A DNA stretch of 38,732 nucleotides from Sphingomonas sp. Ant H11. Its GTDB lineage: Bacteria > Pseudomonadota > Alphaproteobacteria > Sphingomonadales > Sphingomonadaceae. The position numbers and the translations under genes were made by a program. Position 1 is the first letter of the stretch; every line of letters begins with the position of its first letter. A model generated the notes under the pieces. The model was not told the origin of the DNA. It ran no database searches and saw nothing but the letters and a program-made list of their open reading frames with translations. The stretch is from positions 1 through 38,732 of the forward strand of contig NZ_JSBN01000070.1 of assembly GCF_000797515.1 (NCBI RefSeq), in the 5' to 3' direction. Shown here piece after piece: positions 19,597 through 27,291 of the stretch.

Positions 19597-20493
19597 TCAG
19601 TGCTTGAAACAGTGTTCGCGGTGCCAGGCAAGGAAGCTCGGATGCGGCCGGTCCGCCGATCTCGCGGGAGGCGTGGCCAAGCCGGTGCGATTGACGAGCG
19701 AGCGAATCCCCTCGGCATCGTTCGCTTGGCGACTGATCACGATTTCCAGCTCGTCGGTCAGGCTGATGAGGCCGCGGTCGAACATCCAATGGACCGTTCC
19801 TGACAAGGCCAAGCCGTTGTTGACGATGTCGGGGCCGCCGCGCTCCACCGGCCGGATATGGGCGGCTTCGACTTCGGCCCTGCCACCGCCATTGATGAGT
19901 TTCAGCCCGGTGATGGCACAGCGCGCGTCATAGGCGGTGACGACGCGGCGGCGGAACAGCCGGTCCCGCACCAGCCGGGAACCGAGGTAAGCGACCCGGT
20001 CCCGCGCGACTTCGTGCAGGAACGGCGTGCGTTCCTCGTGAACTACATTGTCGGTTTCGTCATCGACACGCGGCAGAAAGTCGTCCCTCTCCGCGGTGCC
20101 AAGATCGACGATGCGATTGAAATCGGTAATCGAGAGCGGCCGAACGGCCGACTGTGCCCGACCGGAGACTTTTCCCGCGTCGTTGAGCACACCGCGTTCC
20201 GCCAGACCGAGCGGACCGTTGAACGGCACGGGGTTAATAAAATCCAGATAGGTCCCCGGCTCGATCAGCGCCAGATACATATCCGGCGCCGTTGGATCGG
20301 GTACGACCTGGGCAACCTTCGCGGTGGCAAAATAGCCGCGCGTGCCGTGGATTTTGCTTGGCTCATAATAGATGATCCAGTCGCCGACACAGGCGCTCAC
20401 GCGGCTGAGATATTGCGGCGGAAACTGATATCGCTCGGCCGGGCTGTCGTCGTAGATCGAATCCGATCGATGAATGAAAACGCCCTTGCCCAT
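19597..20493 (-). CDS. HNH endonuclease, restriction-like
   Basis: 298 residues. The C-terminal HNH nuclease is clear: CAITGLKLINGGG, then VEAAHIRPVERGGPDIVNNGLALSGTVHWMFDRGLI, where the His, Asn and His carry the metal site. The N-terminal 100 residues (GDWIIYYEPSKIHGTRGYFATAKVAQVV) look like a small beta-barrel of the PUA/EVE-like kind, a fold that reads modified bases in some restriction enzymes; that part is inference. It sits between traD and the nucleotidyltransferase-HEPN gene, in the zone where mobile elements carry defence or addiction cargo. No methyltransferase partner is adjacent, which fits a modification-dependent enzyme or a solitary nuclease. Confidence 0.8.
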   Translation of the reverse strand: MGKGVFIHRSDSIYDDSPAERYQFPPQYLSRVSACVGDWIIYYEPSKIHGTRGYFATAKVAQVVPDPTAPDMYLALIEPGTYLDFINPVPFNGPLGLAERGVLNDAGKVSGRAQSAVRPLSITDFNRIVDLGTAERDDFLPRVDDETDNVVHEERTPFLHEVARDRVAYLGSRLVRDRLFRRRVVTAYDARCAITGLKLINGGGRAEVEAAHIRPVERGGPDIVNNGLALSGTVHWMFDRGLISLTDELEIVISRQANDAEGIRSLVNRTGLATPPARSADRPHPSFLAWHREHCFKH

Positions 20494-20546
20494 TCGTCGC
20501 GAATAGCCGGTCAGCGCGAGCGATGAAACCGGCTGTTGGAAGGCGC

Positions 20547-21476
20547 TCAGCCAGCGTCGCGTGCGGTCGCTTCCAACTGGGCAATTCGCTCGGCGCAGAT
20601 GACATGCACGACGCGGCCCAGTTCCTCGACGTGCTCGCCGAGCCAGACCAGCTCTTCCTCGCTGATCCGGTAGTGCTTCGAATAGCGCGCCTTCACATAG
20701 GCTTCCTTGAGTTTTTCGAACATGCCGCGCTGCTTGCGGTTGTCATTAGGCCAGACGTGCACGAGACGAATATCAAGCCGTTCGGCCTGTGCGCGTAGGA
20801 ATCCCAGATTGTGAACGTGAGGGGTGTAGAATTCCACCACGAGAAGGACGCAATGCAGAAGGCTTTCCGTTGCTTGGTGCAACAGGAAGGCTGCCTTTTT
20901 CCAGTCTCCTTCCTGCATGTAGAAGCGATAACCTTTTAGAAAACTAGCTGCACTGGGTATCCACTCCTCGAAATACTCCCTCGCCATATCCAATGCCGCG
21001 TGCGGCGTCTTCGGCTTGGGCTGGTGCAGTTCACTGTCGTCGCTCTGGTAGAGCGCGATGCCGTCGCGAGCGATGTCCATGAAGAAATAGCGCCCGTGCG
21101 CCAGCCCGTCGTTCACCTCCTGCAGGGTGTGGACGATGAAATTGACCGGGGTGCGCAGCGTCCTGGTGACCGCGAGCTCGCGATTGAGCCGGTCCTCGGC
21201 GGTGGACCAGAACTCGACGCGGTCGGTGAGCTTGTCGTGGTTGACGATGATCAGCAGATCGAAGTCCGATTGATAGCCCTTGGCGGTGTGCGGCTCGTCC
21301 ACCCAACCGCCCCGCGCATGGGAGCCGTAGAGGATGACCTTGAGGACGCGCGCCTGCTTCTTCCAGTCCGAGGTCGCAATGGCGACCGCGTCGCCGAACT
21401 CCTCGAACAGGATTTGGACGATACGCTCCAGCTCGCGCTGCTTGGCCCGGGGAAGATGGTCGAGGTCGGTACGCAT
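20547..21476 (-). CDS. Nucleotidyltransferase-HEPN fusion protein
   Basis: 309 residues from ATG 21,476 (MRTDLDHLPRAKQRELERIV). The N-terminal minimal nucleotidyltransferase has the GSHARGG...SDFDLLIIV signature (G-S plus the paired acidic residues). The C-terminal half is a HEPN helical bundle (HQATESLLHCVLLVVEFY, then HNLGFLRAQAERL). In many bacteria MNT and HEPN are separate genes of a toxin-antitoxin pair in which MNT adenylylates HEPN; here they are one chain. I see no clear RxxxxH RNase motif in the HEPN part, so an RNase activity is not claimed. The longer version starting at 21,569 reads through intergenic sequence and is not preferred. Confidence 0.8.
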   Translation of the reverse strand: MRTDLDHLPRAKQRELERIVQILFEEFGDAVAIATSDWKKQARVLKVILYGSHARGGWVDEPHTAKGYQSDFDLLIIVNHDKLTDRVEFWSTAEDRLNRELAVTRTLRTPVNFIVHTLQEVNDGLAHGRYFFMDIARDGIALYQSDDSELHQPKPKTPHAALDMAREYFEEWIPSAASFLKGYRFYMQEGDWKKAAFLLHQATESLLHCVLLVVEFYTPHVHNLGFLRAQAERLDIRLVHVWPNDNRKQRGMFEKLKEAYVKARYSKHYRISEEELVWLGEHVEELGRVVHVICAERIAQLEATARDAG

Positions 21477-21547
21477 GTCGGGTGATCCTATCCGAGCAAT
21501 CGCGCAAAGCGAAGCCTCGCGGGGCCTTGCCCCGCGAGGCCAGTCTT

Positions 21548-21784
21548 TCACCAGAAGCGCCACCAGCATTTGGCCTTCCCATCGAGACGCCGTATCAAGT
21601 TCAGCAGCGCTTCGGCGAACAGGCGTTCGACTTCGGCAACGGTGAGGCCGGTTCGCTGTGCGATCTCCTCATAGCCGAGATCGTCGAAGCGGATCGCGCA
21701 GAAGATTTCGCGCTGGCACCGGGGCAATTTGCGGATCGCCTGTGCGAGCCGTTTCAGTCGTTTGGGGTCGGGATGCTCGGTCAT
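21548..21784 (-). CDS. Small sigma region-4-like DNA-binding protein
   Basis: 78 residues consisting almost wholly of a sigma-70 region 4 helix-turn-helix (KLPRCQREIFCAIRFDDLGYEEIAQRTGLTVAEVERLFAEALLNL). Region 2, needed for core binding and promoter melting, is absent, so it is not a complete sigma factor. It probably acts as a DNA-binding regulator of the element. It lies between parB and the nucleotidyltransferase-HEPN gene, all on the minus strand, so it may be part of a parB-led operon. Confidence 0.78.
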   Translation of the reverse strand: MTEHPDPKRLKRLAQAIRKLPRCQREIFCAIRFDDLGYEEIAQRTGLTVAEVERLFAEALLNLIRRLDGKAKCWWRFW

Positions 21785-21841
21785 GGGACATCTCCCACAA
21801 GGGCTGGGGAGCTGGCGGCCTTGCGGCCGCCAGCATCGGGA

Positions 21842-23602
21842 TCACGCTGCCTGCCGAAGCGGCAGCGGCTCGGGCGTGACGGCGAGGCTCGCCACCTTCC
21901 CGGCGCGAGCGACGGTCGCGACACCGCCACGTTCGGTGTAAGCGCTTGGCGGAAATGTCATCCAGCGCGGAACCCAGCCCGCCACCTTGGCGCGTCCGTT
22001 CTCGCCGGTCAGGCAGTCGCGGACGATCTGGCGCTTGACCTTGCCCGTCGCGGCTTCGTTCGCGGCTGCGACGCTCTCGCCCGCCACGTCGGACAGCACC
22101 GCCCCGAGCACTTCGCGGTCGCGGATCAGGTCGAGCAAGGCGTCATCGGGCTGCCAGACCTTCGCCATGTCGGTGCCGAGCATCGGCCCGAGCACCTCGA
22201 TCAGCGCGCTCCCTGCTTCCAAAGTCTCGCCCATGACGATGGCGACCACGTCGAACAGCGCCGGGTCGGGAAGTTGTAGCAAGCGGACGAACAGCCCTGC
22301 CAGCCCATGCTCGCCGTCATCGCCGCCGATGACTGTCGGCGCCTCGGGATCGAACCCGAGCAGCGCCAGCACTGCGCGCCGCTTCTCGTCGAAGATGGCT
22401 TCCGATGCGCATCCCTCGACGCTCTCCGCAATCACATCGCTGGCGGTACGCTGCGCCTCGGCGCGGACGTTCCAAAGCGGCGAGCCGACGATGACATGTG
22501 CCACCATGAGCCGCAGCGCGACCGAGGGCTGGTCGGCAAGTCCCGCCCTCACCGCCGCATGCCGGTGCAGATCGACATAGTTCTGGATCGGCACGCTGAT
22601 CTCGGGACGGACCGGCTTCTCGACGGGGTCGGCCTGCCCCCGTTTCCGCGCTTCCTTGAGCGTCACATAGCCCTCGTGGATCGCCACATCGCCGCGACTG
22701 CTCACCGCGATGAACACCTTGCCGCCCTTGCGCTTGGGGGTGCGCTCATGCTCCCAGCTGTGGAACGCTTCGCCGGTCGGCATCACGATCACGTCGGACC
22801 ATCCCGCTTCGCGATACGCCTCGGCCTTGGCCTCAATGGCAGCGGTCTGCGCGGTCCAGAACGCCGATGCATCGGCAAAGTAGCGCTCGTCGCCGAACAG
22901 ATCGGACACGATCTCGCCCGTATAGTCCGCAACATCGAACAGCGCGGCGCTCACCGGGATCGACGCGCCGCCGAACAGCCACCCCTTCAATGCCTGCCCG
23001 CTCGGGCAATAGGCGGTCTCGTCGTCGAGCAATGCCAGCCAGTCGCGCTGCCGCGCCTTCGATGCGAGGGTCAGATGCCGAACGGTGGCCGCATCGATCC
23101 GCCCCAGCCGATAGAGCGAACGGATACGCGGGAGCAAATTGCCGAGTGCCAGCGTCCGCTTCACTTGCAGCTCGGTCAGCCCGAAGGTGAGCGCGATATC
23201 CTCCGGGGTCCGCCCTTCGCGGACCAGCCGGGTGAAGCTCTCCCACCGCGTCACTTCGTCCGGGTCCAGCCGAGCGATGTTCTCGATCAGCGAGGCTTCG
23301 AGCGCTGCCGCATCGTCCCCCGCCTCCATGACCGCGCACGGCAGCGGTTCGATCTCGCCACCCTCGGACGCGACCGCCAGCGCCGCATGATAGCGCCGCT
23401 TGCCCGCCACGATCTCGTAGCTGCCTGGGCTTCCTCCTTCGGCAAGCTCAGGACAGGATTTTGCCCGCACGATCAGCGGCACGAGCACGCCGCGCGCCCG
23501 CACTGACGGCAGAATGTTGGCGATGTCCAGGGTCTTGCCCTTGGCCCGCATGTTCACAGGCGACACGGACAGATGGGCGATGTCGATATGTTTGAGTTCC
23601 AT
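21842..23602 (-). CDS. parB: ParB-like nuclease/partition-domain protein of the element
   Basis: About 586 residues from ATG 23,602 (MELKHIDIAHLSVSPVNMR). The N-terminal ParB/Srx domain shows YEIVAGKRRYHAA (ParB box I type) and LEASLIENIARLD (box II type), then a KorB-like HTH (DIALTFGLTELQVKRTLALGNLL). The long C-terminal part is the type seen in mobile-element ParB proteins. No parA is adjacent, so the protein may act in maintenance or regulation rather than classic partitioning. It carries an extra run of about nine residues (SCPELAEG region) encoded by an inserted repeat, just before the ParB box. The gene begins next to the hairpin-rich stretch at 23,643-24,040. Confidence 0.88.
   Translation of the reverse strand: MELKHIDIAHLSVSPVNMRAKGKTLDIANILPSVRARGVLVPLIVRAKSCPELAEGGSPGSYEIVAGKRRYHAALAVASEGGEIEPLPCAVMEAGDDAAALEASLIENIARLDPDEVTRWESFTRLVREGRTPEDIALTFGLTELQVKRTLALGNLLPRIRSLYRLGRIDAATVRHLTLASKARQRDWLALLDDETAYCPSGQALKGWLFGGASIPVSAALFDVADYTGEIVSDLFGDERYFADASAFWTAQTAAIEAKAEAYREAGWSDVIVMPTGEAFHSWEHERTPKRKGGKVFIAVSSRGDVAIHEGYVTLKEARKRGQADPVEKPVRPEISVPIQNYVDLHRHAAVRAGLADQPSVALRLMVAHVIVGSPLWNVRAEAQRTASDVIAESVEGCASEAIFDEKRRAVLALLGFDPEAPTVIGGDDGEHGLAGLFVRLLQLPDPALFDVVAIVMGETLEAGSALIEVLGPMLGTDMAKVWQPDDALLDLIRDREVLGAVLSDVAGESVAAANEAATGKVKRQIVRDCLTGENGRAKVAGWVPRWMTFPPSAYTERGGVATVARAGKVASLAVTPEPLPLRQAA
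23435..23453. repeat. Palindromic repeat inserted in frame in parB
   Basis: TCCTTCGGCAAGCTCAGGA, a dispersed short repeat of a kind I know from sphingomonad genomes (the closely related form has TCGACAAGCT in the middle). On the minus strand it encodes SCPELAEG between the residues RAK and GSPGSYEIVAG. ParB relatives read directly from ...PLIVR.. to ..SYEIVAG, so this is an in-frame insertion that kept the gene open. Confidence 0.7.
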
Positions 23603-23642
23603 GGTTCTCACTCCTTCAAAACACCGCACCCGGCGCCGGAAT

Positions 23643-23787
23643 GGCGGGGGAGCGGCAGGAGCGGACCGGCAGGCCCGTCGGCACAGGCAGGCTGCACCCA
23701 ACGGGCTGCAACGCAGTGGAAGGCCTGAGCGCAGCTCAGGTTGCGGCCTGCCGCGACGGGCCTAAGGGACAGCGACGCTCCCCCGCC
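23643..23787. ncRNA. Candidate structured RNA, long nested stem (novel)
   Basis: Three perfect helices are nested around an inner hairpin. The outer stem is GGCGGGGGAGCG (23,643-23,654) with CGCTCCCCCGCC (23,776-23,787). The second is GGCCCGTCG (23,672-23,680) with CGACGGGCC (23,754-23,762). The third is GGCAGGC (23,686-23,692) with GCCTGCC (23,746-23,752). The inner hairpin CCTGAGC-gca-GCTCAGG lies at 23,724-23,740. The order and spacing are exactly what a single folded element of about 145 nt needs. It lies between divergent parB and alpA. The strand cannot be told from inverted repeats, and no promoter or T-run is obvious. A DNA role (replication or regulatory structure) is the alternative. 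Confidence 0.5.
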
Positions 23788-23801
23788 AGATCGACGCCGG
23801 A

Positions 23802-24040
23802 GGCGCAAACGCCATCGCGCCCAAAGCGCGATGACCGCCGGATCGATCGCACGCGAGCGATCCTTCGTCAGAGATCGTCACCCCCCCGGGGCCGAGACGC
23901 CAAAGGCGACTCGGTGGCGCACAGCGCCATAGAGCTCGACCGCACGCCGCGCGGGACGGCACAAGCCCTATTGCTCCCTGACTTTATGGGGGCTGTTCGG
24001 GCCGGTCTGGTGCAGCCCGGTACATCTCGGCCCCGCCCCC
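23802..24040. other. Series of hairpins continuing the gene-free stretch
   Basis: Consecutive inverted repeats follow the long nested stem. They are GGCG-CAAA-CGCC (23,802-23,813); CATCGCGC-CCAAA-GCGCGATG (23,813-23,833); an imperfect GGATCG...CGATCC hairpin (23,840-23,863, ten pairs with one mismatch); CCGAG/CTCGG enclosing CGCC-AAA-GGCG (23,892-23,914); TGGCGC-ACA-GCGCCA (23,915-23,929); and a two-part stem GGGGGC/GCCCCC with GGGCCG/CGGCCC (23,988-24,040). With the element at 23,643-23,787 they fill most of the 505-base gap between parB and alpA, where I see no convincing reading frame. They could be further domains of one large RNA, or a leader of alpA or parB. Confidence 0.45.
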
Positions 24041-24108
24041 CTTGCTCCAGCGCCCACGCCATCTCAATCCTGATCGCCATTGGATCACACGCGAACGAGG
24101 ATCATGCC

Positions 24109-24318
24109 ATGACCACCGATGCCCCCGACCGCATTCTCCGCCTCAATACCGTGCTCGACCGCACCGGCCTCAGCCGCTCCACCCTGTATCGCAAGGTCGA
24201 CCAAGGGACCTTTCCCCCTCAGGTCCGCATCGCCGCTCGCTGCGTGGGATGGCGCGAATCGGCGATTTCCGATTGGCTGCACAATCCGATGTTTTACAGC
24301 GTCGAGGATAAAGCCTGA
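24109..24318 (+). CDS. alpA: AlpA-family excisionase-like regulator
   Basis: 69 residues: RILRLNTVLDRTGLSRSTLYRKVDQGTFPPQVRI followed by VGWRESAISDWLHN, the MerR-like winged-helix text of the AlpA family. Such proteins activate or assist excision with the integrase of P4-type islands. The ATG at 24,109 has CGAGGATC upstream. It converges on the integrase gene, 205 bases away; I see no gene in that gap. Confidence 0.88.
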   Translation: MTTDAPDRILRLNTVLDRTGLSRSTLYRKVDQGTFPPQVRIAARCVGWRESAISDWLHNPMFYSVEDKA

Positions 24319-24523
24319 TCGAGACGTTGCACGGGGCTTCAAGCGGACAAAATCATTGCGTTGGGCATGGGTGCCTGTCGCTTGCCTTCGAAACTGCACG
24401 GCCCGTATCGTCATCCGAGTGAACGCGTTGCTGGAACAATCGGCACGACGCAAGCCACATCGATCATAGCCGGAGGGGTGTCGGCACGATGGTCGCCGGA
24501 TGTGCAAGGAAATCGACAAGACG

Positions 24524-25819
24524 CTACAGCCGCACCTGCCCGGCGACGAGTTGCTCTACGGGCAGCAGCCCTTGGATCAATAGCTCCGCCCATTCGATCG
24601 CCAACTCACGCCTGCGCGGCATATAAAGTGCGCGATTATAGGCCATCTCCGAGGCGGATAACCCTTTCGGTCTGTGCGCGAGCATCGCATCAATTATGGC
24701 ACGGTCATCCGGGCGCTTCAAAGTGATCGCGCGCTCATTCATGATCGTAGAAAACGTCGCTCGCCATCCATGCGGAACATGCCGACCGCTGTAGCCATTG
24801 CGGAAATACATATAACCGATCGCATTTTCCGACATCGGCATTCGCGTGGATCTGATGCTCGGAAAGAGAAAATCGATCCTGCCCGTCAGGGGTCGCAGCG
24901 CGCGTAAAAGCTCCACGACCTGAGGCGGTAGCGGAACTAGATGCTCAAGCGCGTCCTCTTCCTTGTCCTGTAATTCCAGCTTCATCCGGTCAGGCGGGAT
25001 CCTCCAGACGGCATCGATTGCCGGGGAAGTGGGCTCGTCCCAGCCTATCCCTTCGAATTCTACCCACTTCGCGGCGCGGACGACCCCTGGGCGAACGGCG
25101 GTCAGCGCAAGCAAGCGCGACGCAATCTTGGTTAAAGGACTCGAAGTGGACTGCTCCATATCTGCAAGAAGTTGCCGAGCATCCTCGATGGTTCGTAACG
25201 CAGGCTGCTTTCCTTTTTTGCCGATCGGTTTCAGCGCCCGACCGATCGTCGCAGCCGGATCAATATCGACGAGACTCTCGGCCATCCCATAGCAAAAAAC
25301 AGCAGAAACGTGCTGCCGAATTCTTTTTGCCGAGTCGATCGCGCCGCGAGCTTCAACCTTCCGAAGCATGGCGAGCACGGTTGGACCGTCGATATCGATT
25401 AGGGGCAGCGCTCCAATGGCAGGAAATACATCGCGCTTGAATGCTTGGATAACTTTCTTTGCCTGGACGGGTGACCAACGCGCCCGCTGATCGTCGTGCC
25501 ATTGGGTCGCCACACGCTCAAATGTTGCGCCCGCCGCCGCGTGAGCGGCCATCTTTCGCTTGCGATCTTCCAGAGCAGGGTCGCGATGTTCGCGCAGCAA
25601 GGCGCGCGCTCGATCACGTTCTGCACGGGCTTTCGAAAGCGACACTTCAGGGTATGGGCCGAAGACGAGCCGCTTCTCCTTGTCGGCAAAGCGATATTTC
25701 AATCGCCAGGATTTGAAGCCTGTTCGGGTCACATACAGGTAGAGGCCACCGGAGTCGGCCAGCTTATAATCTTTCTCGCGTGGTGCAGCTTTTCGCACCT
25801 GCAGATCGGTGAGTGACAC
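24524..25819 (-). CDS. int: Tyrosine integrase of the island (P4 family)
   Basis: 431 residues from GTG 25,819 (SLTDLQVRKAAPREKDYKLAD), preceded by GGAGGGGGCATC. The DUF4102 arm-binding domain (GLYLYVTRTGFKSWRLKYRF, GPYPEVSLSKAR) is followed by the core-binding and catalytic domains with LLALTAVRPG (Arg I), HGWRATF (H-x-x-R) and AYNRALYM (Tyr nucleophile). It integrates the element at the 3' end of the adjacent tRNA-Val gene, 155 bases upstream. A longer version beginning at 26,035 would read through the tRNA and is rejected. Confidence 0.93.
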   Translation of the reverse strand: MSLTDLQVRKAAPREKDYKLADSGGLYLYVTRTGFKSWRLKYRFADKEKRLVFGPYPEVSLSKARAERDRARALLREHRDPALEDRKRKMAAHAAAGATFERVATQWHDDQRARWSPVQAKKVIQAFKRDVFPAIGALPLIDIDGPTVLAMLRKVEARGAIDSAKRIRQHVSAVFCYGMAESLVDIDPAATIGRALKPIGKKGKQPALRTIEDARQLLADMEQSTSSPLTKIASRLLALTAVRPGVVRAAKWVEFEGIGWDEPTSPAIDAVWRIPPDRMKLELQDKEEDALEHLVPLPPQVVELLRALRPLTGRIDFLFPSIRSTRMPMSENAIGYMYFRNGYSGRHVPHGWRATFSTIMNERAITLKRPDDRAIIDAMLAHRPKGLSASEMAYNRALYMPRRRELAIEWAELLIQGLLPVEQLVAGQVRL

Positions 25820-25914
25820 GATGCCCCCTCCTCGTCGGTCAGTGCCCCCGAAATGCCCCCAGCCCAATTGCGCTTCAAGGGGAGTACATCGGAAGCGGTG
25901 GAACCAATGAATCC

Positions 25915-25950
25915 CAGAATTCCGAGGATTCTGCAAGGGGGTGAGACCCC
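25915..25950. repeat. Inverted repeats between integrase and tRNA-Val
   Basis: CAGAAT-N7-ATTCTG (25,915-25,933) and GGGGT-GAG-ACCCC (25,938-25,950) lie between the attachment site and int. They may be integrase or excisionase arm sites, or may end tRNA transcription on the minus strand. No T-run decides it. Confidence 0.35.
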
Positions 25951-25974
25951 GTGGCATCTCTTGAAAGGGTAAGA

Positions 25975-25998
25975 TGGTGGGCGATGACGGGCTCGAAC
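25975..25998 (-). other. Probable attachment site at the tRNA-Val 3' end
   Basis: P4-type integrases recombine at the T-arm and 3' end of tRNA genes, leaving the tRNA intact next to int. The tRNA 3' end including the encoded CCA faces the integrase gene here. The matching direct repeat should lie at the left end of the element, outside the window. I found no second copy of the tRNA 3' segment inside. Confidence 0.6.
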
Positions 25999-26050
25999 CG
26001 CCGACATTCTCGGTGTAAACGAGACGCTCTACCAACTGAGCTAATCGCCC
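25975..26050 (-). tRNA. tRNA-Val (anticodon UAC)
   Basis: Complete cloverleaf on the minus strand. The acceptor GGGCGAT pairs with ATCGCCC, followed by ACCA. The D stem is GCTC/GAGC. The anticodon stem TCTCG/CGAGA has loop TTTACAC, giving anticodon UAC for GUA codons. The T arm is GGCGG-TTCGAGC-CCGTC. CCA is encoded. Confidence 0.97.
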
Positions 26051-26135
26051 GCGAACCCGCTTGCGGGAACGAAGAAGCGCCCTGTGCCATCACCCGGCCG
26101 ACACTGCAAGCCTCCGCACCCACGCCGCCTTATGA

Positions 26136-27129
26136 TTACGCAATGGCAGCGCCGATCCGTTGCACCGCCCCGACATAAGCGCGCATCGCCGTACTCGCGC
26201 GGGCGGACAGCGCCATATAGGCGCGGCGGCGATCGAAGGGGTCGGGCTGACGCTCGAACAGCCCGGCATCGGTGAGTTTGGCGATCCAGCGCAACGCGGT
26301 GGTCGGCGCAACGGCGGCGGCGATGCAGAGGCTGGAGACCGAGACCTGCGACCGCTCCAGCTCGGCGGCGAAGAGATCGAGCAGCATGTCCCATGCCGGG
26401 TCCTCGAACAGGCCGCCCGCAAAATGCTGGTCGCGCAAGCGCCGCGCGCGAATCGCATCGCGAATCTCGCGCGCGGTGATATCGGGTGCGGCTGCCGCGC
26501 TTGGAGCCGGGCCGCGATAGCGCATGCCATGCTCGCCGACATAGCCCGCCTCCCGCGCGGACTCGCGTCCGGACTCGCTCAACGTCGGATCGGCTACATC
26601 CCCCGCCAACCGCGCCAGCGTCTCGGCGATTCGCGCGACCTGCTCGTGCAATTGCCGCAATCGCTCGGCTTCAGCCTCACGGCCACTATCGCGGACCCCG
26701 CCAGCGCCGCCGCCCGCGACGATCACGGCAGCGACATATTCGGCCATCGTCGGCGCGCATAACAGCTCGATCCCGGGGGGCCGCGAGCGCCGCCGAAATG
26801 CTGTCGATCTGCTCGAAATCGAGCACGATGATGACCCGTTGGCCCCCGCCCCGGGCGAACGCGTCGAGCAAGGGCAGGACCACCGCAAGCTCCGCCTCGC
26901 CCACTCCGCGGGCGTCCGCCACGACAATTCCCGCCGATCCCGGCTGATTGAGGCGCTCGGTGGCACCGCGCCAGTCGGTCCACGCCCGGCTCCCGCCGCG
27001 AACGGCGTCGAACACCTCCTCCACAGCCGCGCGGTGCCGCTCTTCTACGATCGCCAGAATATCCGGGGTCCGGTGCCAATCCGCGCTGGTTGGGAACGTT
27101 CCCCCGGTCGCTCGTCCATCGTCGCCCAT
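26136..27129 (-). CDS. Winged-helix (MarR-like) regulatory protein (one frame break)
   Basis: About 330 residues when joined. The N-terminal half alternates helices and hydrophobic strands (GSAGIVVADARG, QRVIIVLDFEQIDSI, PGIELLCAPTMAEYV), somewhat like a degenerate receiver domain. The C-terminal half is a MarR-like wing-HTH (ISVSSLCIAAAV-type helix, TTALRWIAKLTDAGLFERQPDPFDRRRAYMALS). The frame changes at six G on the plus strand (26,775-26,780). Five would join ALAAP to GIELLCAP. It is the first chromosomal gene beyond the tRNA. Target and ligand are unknown. Confidence 0.7.
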
Positions 27130-27259
27130 CGCTGCCGCTCCGCTACGCCGGGCTAGCGCCGCGGCTAAGTACGCAAATTACGTATTACCCGCACAGCGGA
27201 ACAGCGAAAGCCGACCCATTTCGGGGGAAAAGCCCGGCCAAAGCTGCGTATTTGCGTAA

Positions 27260-27282
27260 CTTTGCTCCGTAACGGAGCAAAG
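27260..27282 (-). terminator. Perfect hairpin after the membrane-protein gene
   Basis: CTTTGCTCCGT, one base, then ACGGAGCAAAG: an 11-bp perfect inverted repeat beginning 9 bases past the stop of the gene ending at 27,292, the last gene of the transhydrogenase group. There is no strong T-run, so it may be a weak terminator or an mRNA-stabilising hairpin. Confidence 0.5.
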
Positions 27283-27291
27283 CCTCAGCGC

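Noticed and set aside
23641..24108. Protein-coding extension upstream of AlpA
   Set aside because: The open frame has no start context and its text is Arg/Pro-rich noise over the hairpin region. AlpA aligns from ATG 24,109.
24524..26035. Integrase start at 26,035
   Set aside because: The extra N-terminus would be encoded by the tRNA-Val gene and the attachment region, while GTG 25,819 has a good ribosome site and the family start.
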